NCBI RefSeq assembly: GCF_035046485.1
Contig: NC_085137.1
Location: forward strand, 19,187,346-19,251,345
Direction: 5' to 3'
DNA from: Aedes albopictus
Taxonomy: Eukaryota > Arthropoda > Insecta > Diptera > Culicidae
Length of the DNA stretch: 64,000 nucleotides
The notes under the pieces were generated by a model. That model saw only the letters and a program-made list of their open reading frames with translations, had not been told where the DNA came from and made no database searches. The translations under genes and the position numbers were made by a program. Positions 14,001-26,000 of the stretch are shown here, piece after piece (position 1 is the first letter of the stretch; every line of letters starts with the position of its first letter).

Positions 14001-17000
14001 TCAACACTGAATAAAGTTTTTCCAATCTCCTTTTGCGTCTAAAATTACTGTGCACAATTTGGTCCATAAGGGGGTCAAATTTTACATGAATCGTATTAAG
14101 CGTATAAGTGTTCTCAGGATCGGCTAATGTCGACGTAAAGATCATCAGTACATATTCGACGAGAAAGGCACTATCACCACTAGGTGGATTAATCCGGGTT
14201 TTTAAGTATGTATTAATGAACAAGATATTCACAGTCACAGTTTGGTAATCAAACTTTCAAACTTTCATACAAATTAAAGCGAAATAATTCAAAAATATTA
14301 GACTTTGAGAGCTTTTCTTGAAATACCTTTTCAGCATCTATTTCCAATGTTACAATTATGACAATGGCGATTTTAATACGAGAATCGTACAACATTTCCA
14401 AAGAGAATTGCAGTCCTCTTTCTGCCCACCATTTAGTCGCCATAGTCCCACAGTAGTTTCAAACTATCCCCTAATAAGTCTCGTCAAGATTAATCGAATA
14501 CAACGTTGCAATACGATCTCAGTGAATCGTCTCAAGTGTCTCCTAGCTTTAGAATGCAGCCCATTGACTCCGGAGTAAAATCTCGTCAATTATCGACCGA
14601 GCTAAGTCTAAACAGCACGCCTTTCGCAAATGCACTTGAACCGTCATGCCGGCGAAAACGGCATGGCATCAAGTTTAGAGTAAATATGTAAACAAAGTGC
14701 CACACCGGCTGGCTGAACCGTTCGCTAGCTCCTGCCAATTTACAGAACAATCCGACTTTTTGTGTACCCAACCGAACCGAAGCAAGTTCAGTTTGAGGTA
14801 AATATTTGCTATCACCTGTGGCTGGGTCTCCTCCCCACTTACTGACTGACTGACTGACTCTCGGTCGGTATGACTGTTCATTGCGCGTCAGCCAGCATCG
14901 GGAGGGCCATATGGACATCGTTTCACATGCCAAAATCAATTTGCTTTTCAAATTCTTCGGTTTCGCCGCGTGCGTCGGTTCTTGACGGTTATGCGAACTC
15001 GCGCGGTGTGATGTAATGTACCTCGATGCACAGCACATGCCCTAGGAATGACTAAGGAAATGGATGGTAAAAAGCAGTTCGATACTGATTTGGTGGTATC
15101 GATTTCCGTTCTTGGTGACACCGACGGCGATAACTGTGTCAATCCCGCGAACTGACCGACTAAAAAAAGAGAAAAAAAATAGGAAAAACGTGGAGTGACC
15201 TAAATCTGTGTGGAAGTTAAATAATGTGTTAGCAATACGAAGCCCACTGCTGCGCTGGTCTCTAACAAGGTATTATGACTAAAATGGAGTATCTCTATTA
15301 AAAATAGGGGAACAAAGCCCAAAATGCCAAGATGGGGTAAAAAGGCCCAACTCATAAAATCATTCCTAAATGAGACTTGATCATTACTACGGGTGAATTA
15401 TGTCAAGTTATGTTGGCATCGAACATTCTTCTCGAAGCTAGGCCACCAAACCCACGAAAAATCTTTTGATTTTCCAATGAAAATTGGCAACTTCCGGTTT
15501 TTCGTGCTTGCAATTAAGGTTTTCTGGTTATTTTATTATCAGCCAAGTGTTGCCAACGAGATTGAGGCACACATGGAGGCGCATGGTTGTCGATGTCTAC
15601 GCTTTCCATGTTAGGGGTCATTCAAATATGACGGGCATCGTTTTGCGGGGAGGGGGGTAGCACTCCATTTATTGAGCATATGAAATAAGCGGGGCTGAGC
15701 AGGGAAAAGGAGTCGGAAATGCCCGAAAACTGATGAACGTGATTATTGAATGTTTTCAATGTAATAGTTTAGTGAATAGTTTTGCTAAAGTATTGAGCAA
15801 ATATTGTCTACTAGTTGCTGTTACCACTTTGAGGCTAATTATCATTGAAAACGATGAAAGTTTGAAAAATGTCATCTTACCCCACTTGAACCTACATACA
15901 GAGAGAAATCTTTAAAGGTCACGTTGGCAACCAGAAGTTGGAACACGGTTTCCTGAATTCTACACATCCTATTGGACAGCGTAACCTTCCTAACGCATCA
16001 TACACAAAGATAATTGAGATCTTCATGCAGCGCCACGTATAGAATAGCTGTTCGGATCACCTGTTCCGGTGGTAAGAGTTTACTAAACAGAGTAACAACC
16101 AATTCAAGGTGTTAAGGACAAACGTCTTGAAATCCCGCTTGAACAATGCATCAGAACTTCAGACGCACAAATCTCAACAATCAAGCATATTCAAACAACA
16201 GAGCATTTTATTTTTCTGTTCTTGTTCAGTTGTAATAAGCTTAATATATGAAGATCAGGTGCGCTGGTTTTGTTTACGAAGAGGTTTGTGCGCTTGAAAT
16301 CGTGAGTGGGTGCCAAAATCGGCCTTTGTGGCAGCTATTTTGGGATTCTAACAAGTCTGTCCTTAAGCGACCCGTGCCAACGAATGATCGAGGGAGTGAA
16401 AAAGATGCTCGATCATTAGAGAGAGAGAGCAGAGACAAGAGTAGACCTGTGCACCGACTATACATATTAGACCTATTGTGACATTGCACAATACCCATAT
16501 CCTTCCTTAGTGTAGTGCATGTCGCATTACATCATTGTTATTGAATTACAATAATAAAGTATCGGTTTTGTTTGATACAGTTTTTGTTTTCTTTTATTTT
16601 TTAGAAGCTCCAGAAGCTAGCAAATTTAATAATAAGTTCACACTACACTAGTTTACAGCATTTTTGAACTCGGTAAGCTGATGATCATTTTTGGTGTAGA
16701 ATCATGCCCTGAGTTCGAAAACGCAAAAGAAAAAAATTACAGTAGAGCGGAAATTTTTTCGACTTTCCATACAAGGTTGATGATTTGAAATCGATTTTTG
16801 TTCTATTTTTAAGCAAAGTCGCTCACTTCAAACATCTCAATCTCCGTAATCAATGCTCCGATTGAGCTGAAATATTTACTGTAACTCGCCTACATATGAT
16901 ATGTCAAATAAACGTCGAGAAAGAATTTTTAAGTTGGTTTTTTCTTATTGAAAAAAAAACATTTCTTCAAAAAATTTTGGAAATTTTGCTAAAATTTGAG

Positions 17001-20000
17001 AAGATCGTCCCTAAAACTCGCCAATATCTTGAGTTTCATCAATCTGATGCAAAACCTGTATTCAGATGATCGAATGGTATTGTATTCAGCTTTTAATTTA
17101 TGGAAAAACATTAAAAATTGGTTGAACAAAACGCAATATATTTGAATTTTAGTAAATTGCATATTTTGAAAAGTTGCAGAACTCGATATTAACCTAAAAC
17201 TCAAAAACTGTTCTACTTAAAAAATTTTGAAGGTCAGTTTTGAAATCAGCACTAAATTGTGCTTCTAAAATTTTGATCGTTGACAGAAGTTCATGACTTT
17301 CGTTTTATTTTGTAAACTTGTGAAGACTTAAGAATCCTTGAATGATTTCCTGGTGATATCTCTAAAGGAGTGCTGGAAATAATCCCCGAAGGAATTGCAG
17401 GAAAAACTTTGAAGGATCAACAGGACGAATCCCTGGAGAAACTCATGGATAAATCTCTGAAAGAACTCGTGGAGAAATCCCTGATGGAGCTCCTGGTACA
17501 ATCCCTGCAGAAACTGTATGAAACCCTGCAGGAACATTTGCAGCAATCCCTGGTGATTCAAGAATTTCTCTTAGAGAGATCCCTGCGGAACTGAGAAACC
17601 CCCGAGGAATTCCAGAAGAAATCCCAGAAGGTATTCCAAGAGGAATTCTCGAAGGAATTAAAGGAGGAAGCCCTGAAGGAATTCCAGGAAGAATCCGCGA
17701 AGAATGTCCAGTAGGAATCCTCAAAAGAATCACTGGAGGAATCTCTGAAGAAATTCCAGGAGAATTCCCCGAAGGAATTCCAGGAAATCTCTGATGTAAC
17801 TCCTGGAGGCATCCGTGAATCTTCCTGAAAGATCGCAAAAAGCACTCCAAAGAGAAATCCGTGAAAAAACTCCTGGAAGACTCCCTAAAAGAACTTGTCG
17901 AGAAATTTCCTTAGGAACACCTGAAGGAATCTTAGATGAAACTCCTGGAATAATCCCTGAATAGACTTGTGTAGGAATCCATAAAAAAAAAACTTCTGCG
18001 GAATCCCTGAATTCTCTTGGAGGTATTCTTGGATCCTCCTTTAAAAGTCTCTGAATAATACCTGGAGAGATCTCTGAAGGAACTTCTGGAGAAATACTTG
18101 AAGGAATTTAGGAGGAATCTCTGAAGAAACATCTACACGAATCTCTGAAACACCCGGAGGAAACTCTGAGGAAATTCCAGCACAAACCCCTGTAGAAACA
18201 CCTGAAAGAATTCCTGAATGAGGTTCTAGAAGAATTCTTGATGGATCTTAAGGAGGCATCCTTGAATTCTGTTGGAAGAATTCTGTAAGAAAACCTGATG
18301 AAAGTCCTGTGTGAATAGCTCTGGGAACTTCTAAAGGAAATCCCCATGCAACATCTGGAGATGCTCCTGAGTCTTCCTGGAACTAATGGGGACCCAAGTA
18401 GCATATATGTTCTTGAACTGCATATGCAACTATTATATGACCAAATTCAGTCTAACAAGGAGATCCCTGAAGGAACTCCTGGAGAGATCACTGACTGAAT
18501 GAACGTTCCTAGGCGTTTCATAGCATTTCAGATGGGTTTTAGGAGGAATCAGGAGGGGTTTCAGATGCTCGTAGGTGTATTTTATGAAGATTTCATGGGA
18601 GTTTATGAGGTACATATTTTAAAGCGTTCAAGACTTTTTAGAGCCTTTCTCAACTCTTACTTAACCCTTTGGAGCCGGAGGGGTCAATATGACCCCGGCG
18701 ATGAAACCGAGCATAAGAAACGTGTTCGAGGCCAGTGAGGTTACGGCAGCGAAGGCAAAACAATCCGGCTCCAAAGGTTTAAGGAATTTTCGCAACCCTT
18801 ACTCAAGGAAGTTCTTGGAGACCCTCAAAGAACCGTTGAACTTACCACTTGATAGACCATAGTTACCTGTGGCTGTGTGAGTACGAACCTTAGAGATCAA
18901 ACTCCTAAAGACAACTGAATACCTTAGTAGATCCGATGACCCATACTCAAGGACGTTCTTGGAGATCCTTAAACTGACAATGAACTTACAACTTGATAGG
19001 ATGTAGCTGCATGAGGCTGCATACATTTGAATCATAATGCTCCAATAGATCACTGGTTACGCTTGTGGATCCGATGTCCTATACCCCAGGGAGTTCTCGG
19101 ATACTTTAAAACAATCATTGAACCAGTTATTTGATAGAACATATGGTCGGCGTTAAGTCAGAGAGGACCATGTGTCTTTTACCTAATTTCTATAAAAACG
19201 ACTTTAAAGTTTGCAACTCTATAAGTTTTGAATTTTTCAACAAATGTTCTTGATTTTTTGCCATAAATCCTAATAACTATTCATAAAAGCATCGCTCTGT
19301 ATTGATCGCGAAAAAACGTAAAAAAAAGCTTGAAACCGAGAAATTGCTAAGAAATTGATTGTACTTAGTCCACTCTGACTGAACGATTTTTGGAAAATCT
19401 ACAACCAACTACAATTCACACCCAAGTTTTTACATATTTGAAGAGAAAATAATGCACAAGTAGGACAACAGTTAATAGGAGTAGTGTATAATATGAGCAG
19501 GAAGTTTGAAATTCGAAATTTCTGTTAATACACTATTGATTTCCATTTTAAATTTTTATGTTCAGTTAGAGTGGACCAAGTACAACAGTTCAATATCACA
19601 TGAAGGGTAGTCAATTAATGAGCTATTTAAGAATTCTTAACTTGAACATTTAATAGCTAACAACTTTTGAACGTATTTTCATAGTTCGGTACGTTTTTGA
19701 AATATTGTAGTTACACAGTTCATAATAATTTATTCAGAGGACTGGCGTTTTTCAATAATTCGTTCAGACAGAGTGAACCAAGTACACAATTCTTAAATAA
19801 CCGGTAAAATCAATTTCTTCATGAAACGGGTATTGGTACATTTCAATATGATGCCCAACAGCTACTAAACAAACATATTTTGATTTGGAAAGGACTACGA
19901 AGAATAAGGTAATTTCAACTATTTTTCTTAGAGACACATAGTCCACTCTGTCTGCGCGAATTGCCACAATTTGCTTAAATACGATGATCTGTAAAATACG

Positions 20001-23000
20001 ATATTGACCACAATAAAATAGATTTACACGTGCTTTCTTGATCAATAATCAACAGAAAATGCGTTAGGGAGTCATACGATTTGGAAACGTATTATATTTT
20101 GATGATAAACTATTTTGATTGTTGGATTTTAACCAATACACATTTTTTAACTCTCTTGACATCAAGCATTTGGTCCACTCTGACTGCACTCTATTATCGA
20201 TTTTCGCAGTTCAATCAAAAGAAAATTGTGCTATAACTCTCGTTAATTGTAACCTTAAGAAAATCGGGTGAATGTTCCAAGTAGCTAAAGTAATTCTTAA
20301 TCAAATGCCTTAAAAATCTTATTTTCGTCAATTTTGTAACTTGGTCCCCTCTGACTTAACGCCGACCATATATACCTGAGGCTGTGTGAGTATGAATCTT
20401 ATTCTTCATTATTTCTGTAGATACAAGTTGTTCTTCTAAATTCAATGACCTTTAATCAAGAGATTTCTAGGAGATCCTTGAAGAATTATTGAACTTACCA
20501 CTTGATACATCATAGCTACCTGAGGCTGTATAGGTTTGTACTTCAGTGAGAAAGCTCTGAAAGACAACCAACGTTGGTAGATCCGATGACCTAAGGGAGT
20601 TCTAGGAGGTCATCAAACAAAAAATAAACTCATCACTTGAGAGCACCTAGTTTCATAGTACTGTGCATGATCTTTATTCATTAAGCTCCAATAAATCACT
20701 TGATTACGCTAGTAGATCAGATGGTCTGAACTCCAGGAAGTTTTTGGAAACTTTTATACTTTTAACCCTTAAACACGTCGTTAACAACTCTTAACTCTCA
20801 ACTCTTCTTTTTTCCCGTAAACCAACTTTATCCCTAATCTTTAGTACTCCAACTGCGCTGAACAAAATGAAATTTCATTTATTAAACGTTATCTTAATGG
20901 AGTGACATAATCTAAATGGATTCTATCTAAATGGAGGTTTGGGTGTATGCCATTATTGGCTGAAGGTTTATAAATTGAAATATAATGAAAAAAAGGCATA
21001 AAAAAGGGAATTATGTACAGTACATAGATTAAGTCAGGGCCTATTTGAAAACATTCAACACCTTGAAATCGAGGGGAAAGATGGAAGCGTGGACCTCCCG
21101 TACCAAACGCTTTCAGATAACGATATAGATATTTAAACATGTTCGCATGTCTTAATATGCTGATGTATACAGTGATTTGCTAAAAAATATTGATTAGTTC
21201 GCCAGGAATGGTGGTAAGATTCTTCACTGAAAAGAGAATAAAGGATTAAGTAATATATACTGAATAAGGCATAAGTGATACCCTCGTAACAGTTACTATT
21301 TTTTAAAACATGGTATTTTTATACAATAAAATTACCTGAATCCTCCTGAAACAAAAAGGTTTATTAGAAGTTAAAAACAAAACATAAATTAAAACATAAC
21401 CATTACAAAAATACATCAAATTTTAATCTGGAATGCTACCATTTTAGGCAGTAAAATAGCAAGATTAAAATTTGATGCAATGTGGTAGATCTTACACCGT
21501 AACAGCCCCATCCCTAAGTTCTACTGAAAACAAACAAACATACTGATTTGTATGAGTCACTAAATAGAAAAATAAATTTGACAATTCAAATAGTTTGAAA
21601 CACAAAAACTTGTCAATATGCCCGTTAGGAATTTTAATTTAGAACCAATTTCTCGAAAGCCACATCTCCGTCCATCAGCAATGTGATTTATGGAATCGAA
21701 GCGGAGCAGCTTTCCCTTCCGCATTATTACTGCATGAGTGTCAGCCATAAATTACTGCTATATATTGGGAAAGGAGGGGGGTTTGGGAAAAAGAAACCGT
21801 GAAAATTCACTTCAAGAATTGTAATATTGAAGAAAGTCCTTTACAGAACGTAATGGATGTTTGCTCCCATATCCACATTCCTAATGGGATCGAATTCGTG
21901 CGTCAATCTTAGTTAGTCGGTTTCAATCGAAATAAATGGGAAATTAGAGCAAAAGGGCGTAAAATTTATTGAATTATTTTAACGATCACCACTACACGGA
22001 AGTACACCAACTGAAGCGTCTGGCACTAGCTGGAAAGGAAACTCAATGAATTTCGATCATGGTGCATCCATCCATCCATCCATCTATCCGATGTTGGTGT
22101 CGGATCGGTTGAAGCGATGGGGTCACATGGCACTTTAACGATGTGATAAATCTGCGTGCAGGCGGCATTTCTCTGGTTTCTGCTTGGTGGTTTATTGTTG
22201 GTTCAAATAGAAAACGCTCTGATTGATGGATGTGGAAGACCGGCACTCTAGTAATAAGGCCAAAAGAAACTGTGTCAACTTTATTATTCTTAACTAATAA
22301 GTGTTCTCTTCGATTTCCGTTCTACTTTCAGATTTGTACATACGTCTTTAATAGCGATAGGTTTTACCAACTTCTAATATTCAATCCGGTGCTGCAGCAT
22401 GAGGTAAGTTGACCCCGATTCGATACAGCTAACGATACATAATTCATCCGACTAATCACTTCCAATCATTTTCCCCCAAAATAGATATGGCGTTTCGTGA
22501 CATATACCTTCCTCCACGCCAATGCCGTCCACCTGATGCTCAACGTTATCATTCAGGTATATGAGGGGGTTTAGGGATCATTATTACTATACGACCAGGA
22601 AACTGCTACCTTGTACGACAAACAATTTATCCATTTCAATCACGCACACGTTGTTAACATTATGTCTTTGGCTTCATATTCGACAGATAATAGTGGCCTT
22701 CCCCCTCGAGACTGAGCAGGGACATCGGCCGGTGCTGGCGGTGTACTTTGCCGGCGTGATTGCCGGTGGAATGGGAGCGTCCGTGTTCGATCCCACGCAG
22801 ATGGTGGGAGCCTCGGCCGGGGTGTACTGCCTGTTGATAAGCCATGTGCCGCACATTGTTATGGTAGGTATGATGATAAGACTAGATGTTAATCTTCAAG
22901 GGAGAAAAGCGGAATATCCATTGCAATTTCATCCCTAGTTACCAACAGTTCCGTTTCGGAGACCTTGAGCGTCTTGTTCTGCTTTTCCGATTACGGTGAA

Positions 23001-26000
23001 ACCTTCCGTTACCTAAATTTATCAAATGTGTTCAGAACTTACTTTCAGTCCTGTGCACCCATGGTTGGTACACAGGGCCGAATTGGAAGATCTCCATCCT
23101 GGGCAATTGCCAGCTATCGCCTTGAACGGTGGCTGGGTCAAATTCCTGCCGATTTCCTTTATTTCCTTGTTGGGGGCTGTCCATAAACCACGTGGTCATT
23201 AGGGGGGGTTCGGCCAATGACCATTTTGTATGGACAAATAAAATTTTTTGTATGGACCAATGACCACGCGGGGGGGGGTTAAAAAGTCCCAAAAAAATGA
23301 CCACGTGGTTTATGGACAGCCCCTTGAGGCTCTGGGTCTGCCTCTGCTGCGATGTCCTGCTGAATTCCAATCTAACGCTTGCTTGTAGATTTCCTTTCCG
23401 CCTCTGCGTAGAGTGTGGCCGACTCACTTCCTCTTTCGCTCCCGAATTTCCCTTGCTATCGGCTTTTCATGGCATCGACGATGGAGCTCCAAGTTAGAGA
23501 TTCAATTGTCAGGCCGAGTTATGTATCGCAGACATCTATAGATGAAGGCTTGCAGCCATTGAGTGTTCTCCACTGATACACACCAAGTTTCACTAGCGTG
23601 CAGCAACACAGATTTCACGTTAGAGTTGAAAATTCGGATTCTGATGCGTCGACTAATCTTTCTTAAACTCGTGAATGCAATCCTCGCCTTCTTGAGCCAT
23701 GCACCTATGTCGATCTTGGTGCCGCCATTGGCCGCCATTTGGCTACCAAGATATTGGAAGCTTTCAACATCATTCCTTTTGTTGTCCAGCTACTGTAAAG
23801 ATGGAAGGGTTGACCGTGGTTACATAAAACAATTTGATCTTGTTCGTTGATAGTAAGACCAACCACCAAGGAGCGATTGGCAAGATCATCGAGCTTGCTC
23901 TGCATATCAATGCACCATTGAGCTAGGCGAGCAATGTCATCAATTCGAAGTCATTTAGGTGCTCCGTGGTAAAGGGCTGCCACAGCAACCCACGATTTGG
24001 TTCACGATCAATCGCACCTACCAGGATCTCGTCGATTACGATGAGGAACAGTAGCGGTGATAGTATACATCCTTGCATCACTCCAGCAACGACCCGGATG
24101 AGAACGGACAAAACACCGTTGTGCAGTACTCTGCACGAAAATGCCATGTACTGTGCTTCAATGAGGCCGATGATTTTCTCAGGGAAACCCTTGCGCTTGA
24201 CGGCTTCCCACTTGTTTCCGTGATTGAGACGGTCGAAAATTATTCGTAATCAATGGACACCAGAAAGAGAGACACTTGGAATTCATATATTTTCTCCAGA
24301 ATGATACGGAGCGTGACAATATGGTCCACACAGGATCGTTCGGCACGGAATCCAGCTTGCTGTCGTCAGAGAGTTGCGTCAATCTTCTCCTGTATCCGGT
24401 TAAGGATTACTTTGCAGAGGATCGGTTCACAGCAACATGATGCCCCGTCAATTATCGCATACAAGTCAGGTCACCCTTTTTAGGTACCTTTACTAAGACG
24501 CCTTGCATCCAGTTGGCCGAAAATGTCGCGGTTTCCCATTTGTTGCAGAATAATTGATGCAGCAGTTGTACAGATACTACGGGATCAGCTTTGAGCATGT
24601 TATGCGATCGTCAGTTTTCAATTTACGTACACTCCCGTTCAATAGTTTGGGGTCACCCCCTCAAAAACATGTCATTTTTTTAGGCCCATATCTCCGCCAA
24701 TCGCCGGGGCCCGTGGCGTAGTTGGTCACACGTTCGCTTCATATGCGGATGGTCATGGGTTTGATTCCCAGCCCCGGCACTTGCAATTTTTCGTCAGTTG
24801 CTCTTCACCGAGAGCGGCTGACATTGACCCTCTTCTGAGCCCCATGGCTCAAACGGACCCGGATACCTGGACATCGGCGAACTGCTACTCATAATGGACC
24901 CCCAATCGGACTGGAAAGGAACAACGGCCACCTATCATCCTTGTGCTCATCATTCTACCATGTAGAGTAGAAAAGTGAAAGTAGCAGAAAGGCAACCAGT
25001 TCGATAAAGTATAATAGAATACATCTAGGCTCTGTACAATACTGTAGGTACAGCTGTCAATTGAAATCGCTCACGTAGTGCCCTAGTGGACAATAGAGCT
25101 GTAAATTAGGTTAAGTGATTAAGAATAAATCTCCGCCAATTTGCGTCCGATTTCAAAACCCTAGGTGTCATTCAAAAGATAATAAGTCAAATAAACTTTG
25201 AACATGATTTAAAAGAAACTTTTTCAAAAAATTTTGTATGTAAACTTAACTCAAAGTTGCCACATTTTCTAAAAAATGAATATAAACTTAGGGGCTGTCC
25301 ATAAACCACGTGGTCATTTTTTTGGGACTTTTCAACCCCTCCCGCGTGGTGATTAGTCCATACAAAAAATTTTATTTGTCCATACAAAATGGTCATTGGC
25401 CGAACCCCCCCAAATGACCACGTGGTTAATGGACAGCCCCTTACGGCAGTGTCGCTGGAAATTGGGTCGACCAAATTTTAAGATGAGGGTGGTAATATGA
25501 CCCATTTTCTATTAGCTTTCAACTGCTTTTTACAGAACTTAGCTAAAAAATCTAGAAAAAAAAGTTATTAAGTAAATTAATCCTTGATGTCATCGACCAA
25601 AAGTTTGGGGTCACCCCTCAAAATGATGTATCGGCCAAAAGTTTGGGGTCACAATCGTAAAACATGGAAAAGTGATTTGTTGACATCTTTGTCATCTTTC
25701 ATTCAATTTTAATTCTTCTTGGCTTATTTGAAACAAAATGAATGATACTTAATGCATAGGCATTGAACCACACATATTTGTTGAAATTTACATACTAAAA
25801 CTTAACGTAAAGTTGCCTCATTTTTTAAAGCGTGGTAAAATGTGCTAACTTTACATAACATTTTTATATACAAAAATCGTTAAATACGTTAAGTTAAAGA
25901 CATCAAACGTAAATTTAGTTAATTATCTTTGAAATGAACCAAAAATAATTAAAATTGAACTATAGATGACGAAGATATCATCAAATCACGTTTCCATGTT

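Larger units (their letters stand above)
10877..14170. mobile_element. 3.3-kb TIR element containing satellite-like repeats
   Basis: The left end TGCCCTTCTCGT (10877-10888) matches the inverse of the right end ACGAGAAAGGCA (14159-14170) at 11 of 12 bases. Between them lie a hairpin block (10945-11200), a TG-rich microsatellite (11350-11408), six copies of a 152-bp repeat, and diverged copies of the same repeat at 13160-13800. I infer one large non-autonomous element with later insertions. No transposase ORF is present. The boundaries rest on short inverted ends only. Confidence 0.5.
20761..22331 (+). other. End of intron 1, with hairpin and microsatellite
   Basis: No supported gene. A small hairpin lies at 21414-21477 and an (ATCC)n run at 22065-22089. 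The last 30 bases before exon 2 form a usable pyrimidine tract and AG. Confidence 0.4.

Noticed and set aside
17443..17850. Open frames of 75-135 codons in the 17330-18500 array on both strands
   Set aside because: A 12-bp period keeps frames open by chance on both strands; the translations are low-complexity four-residue repeats with no domain.
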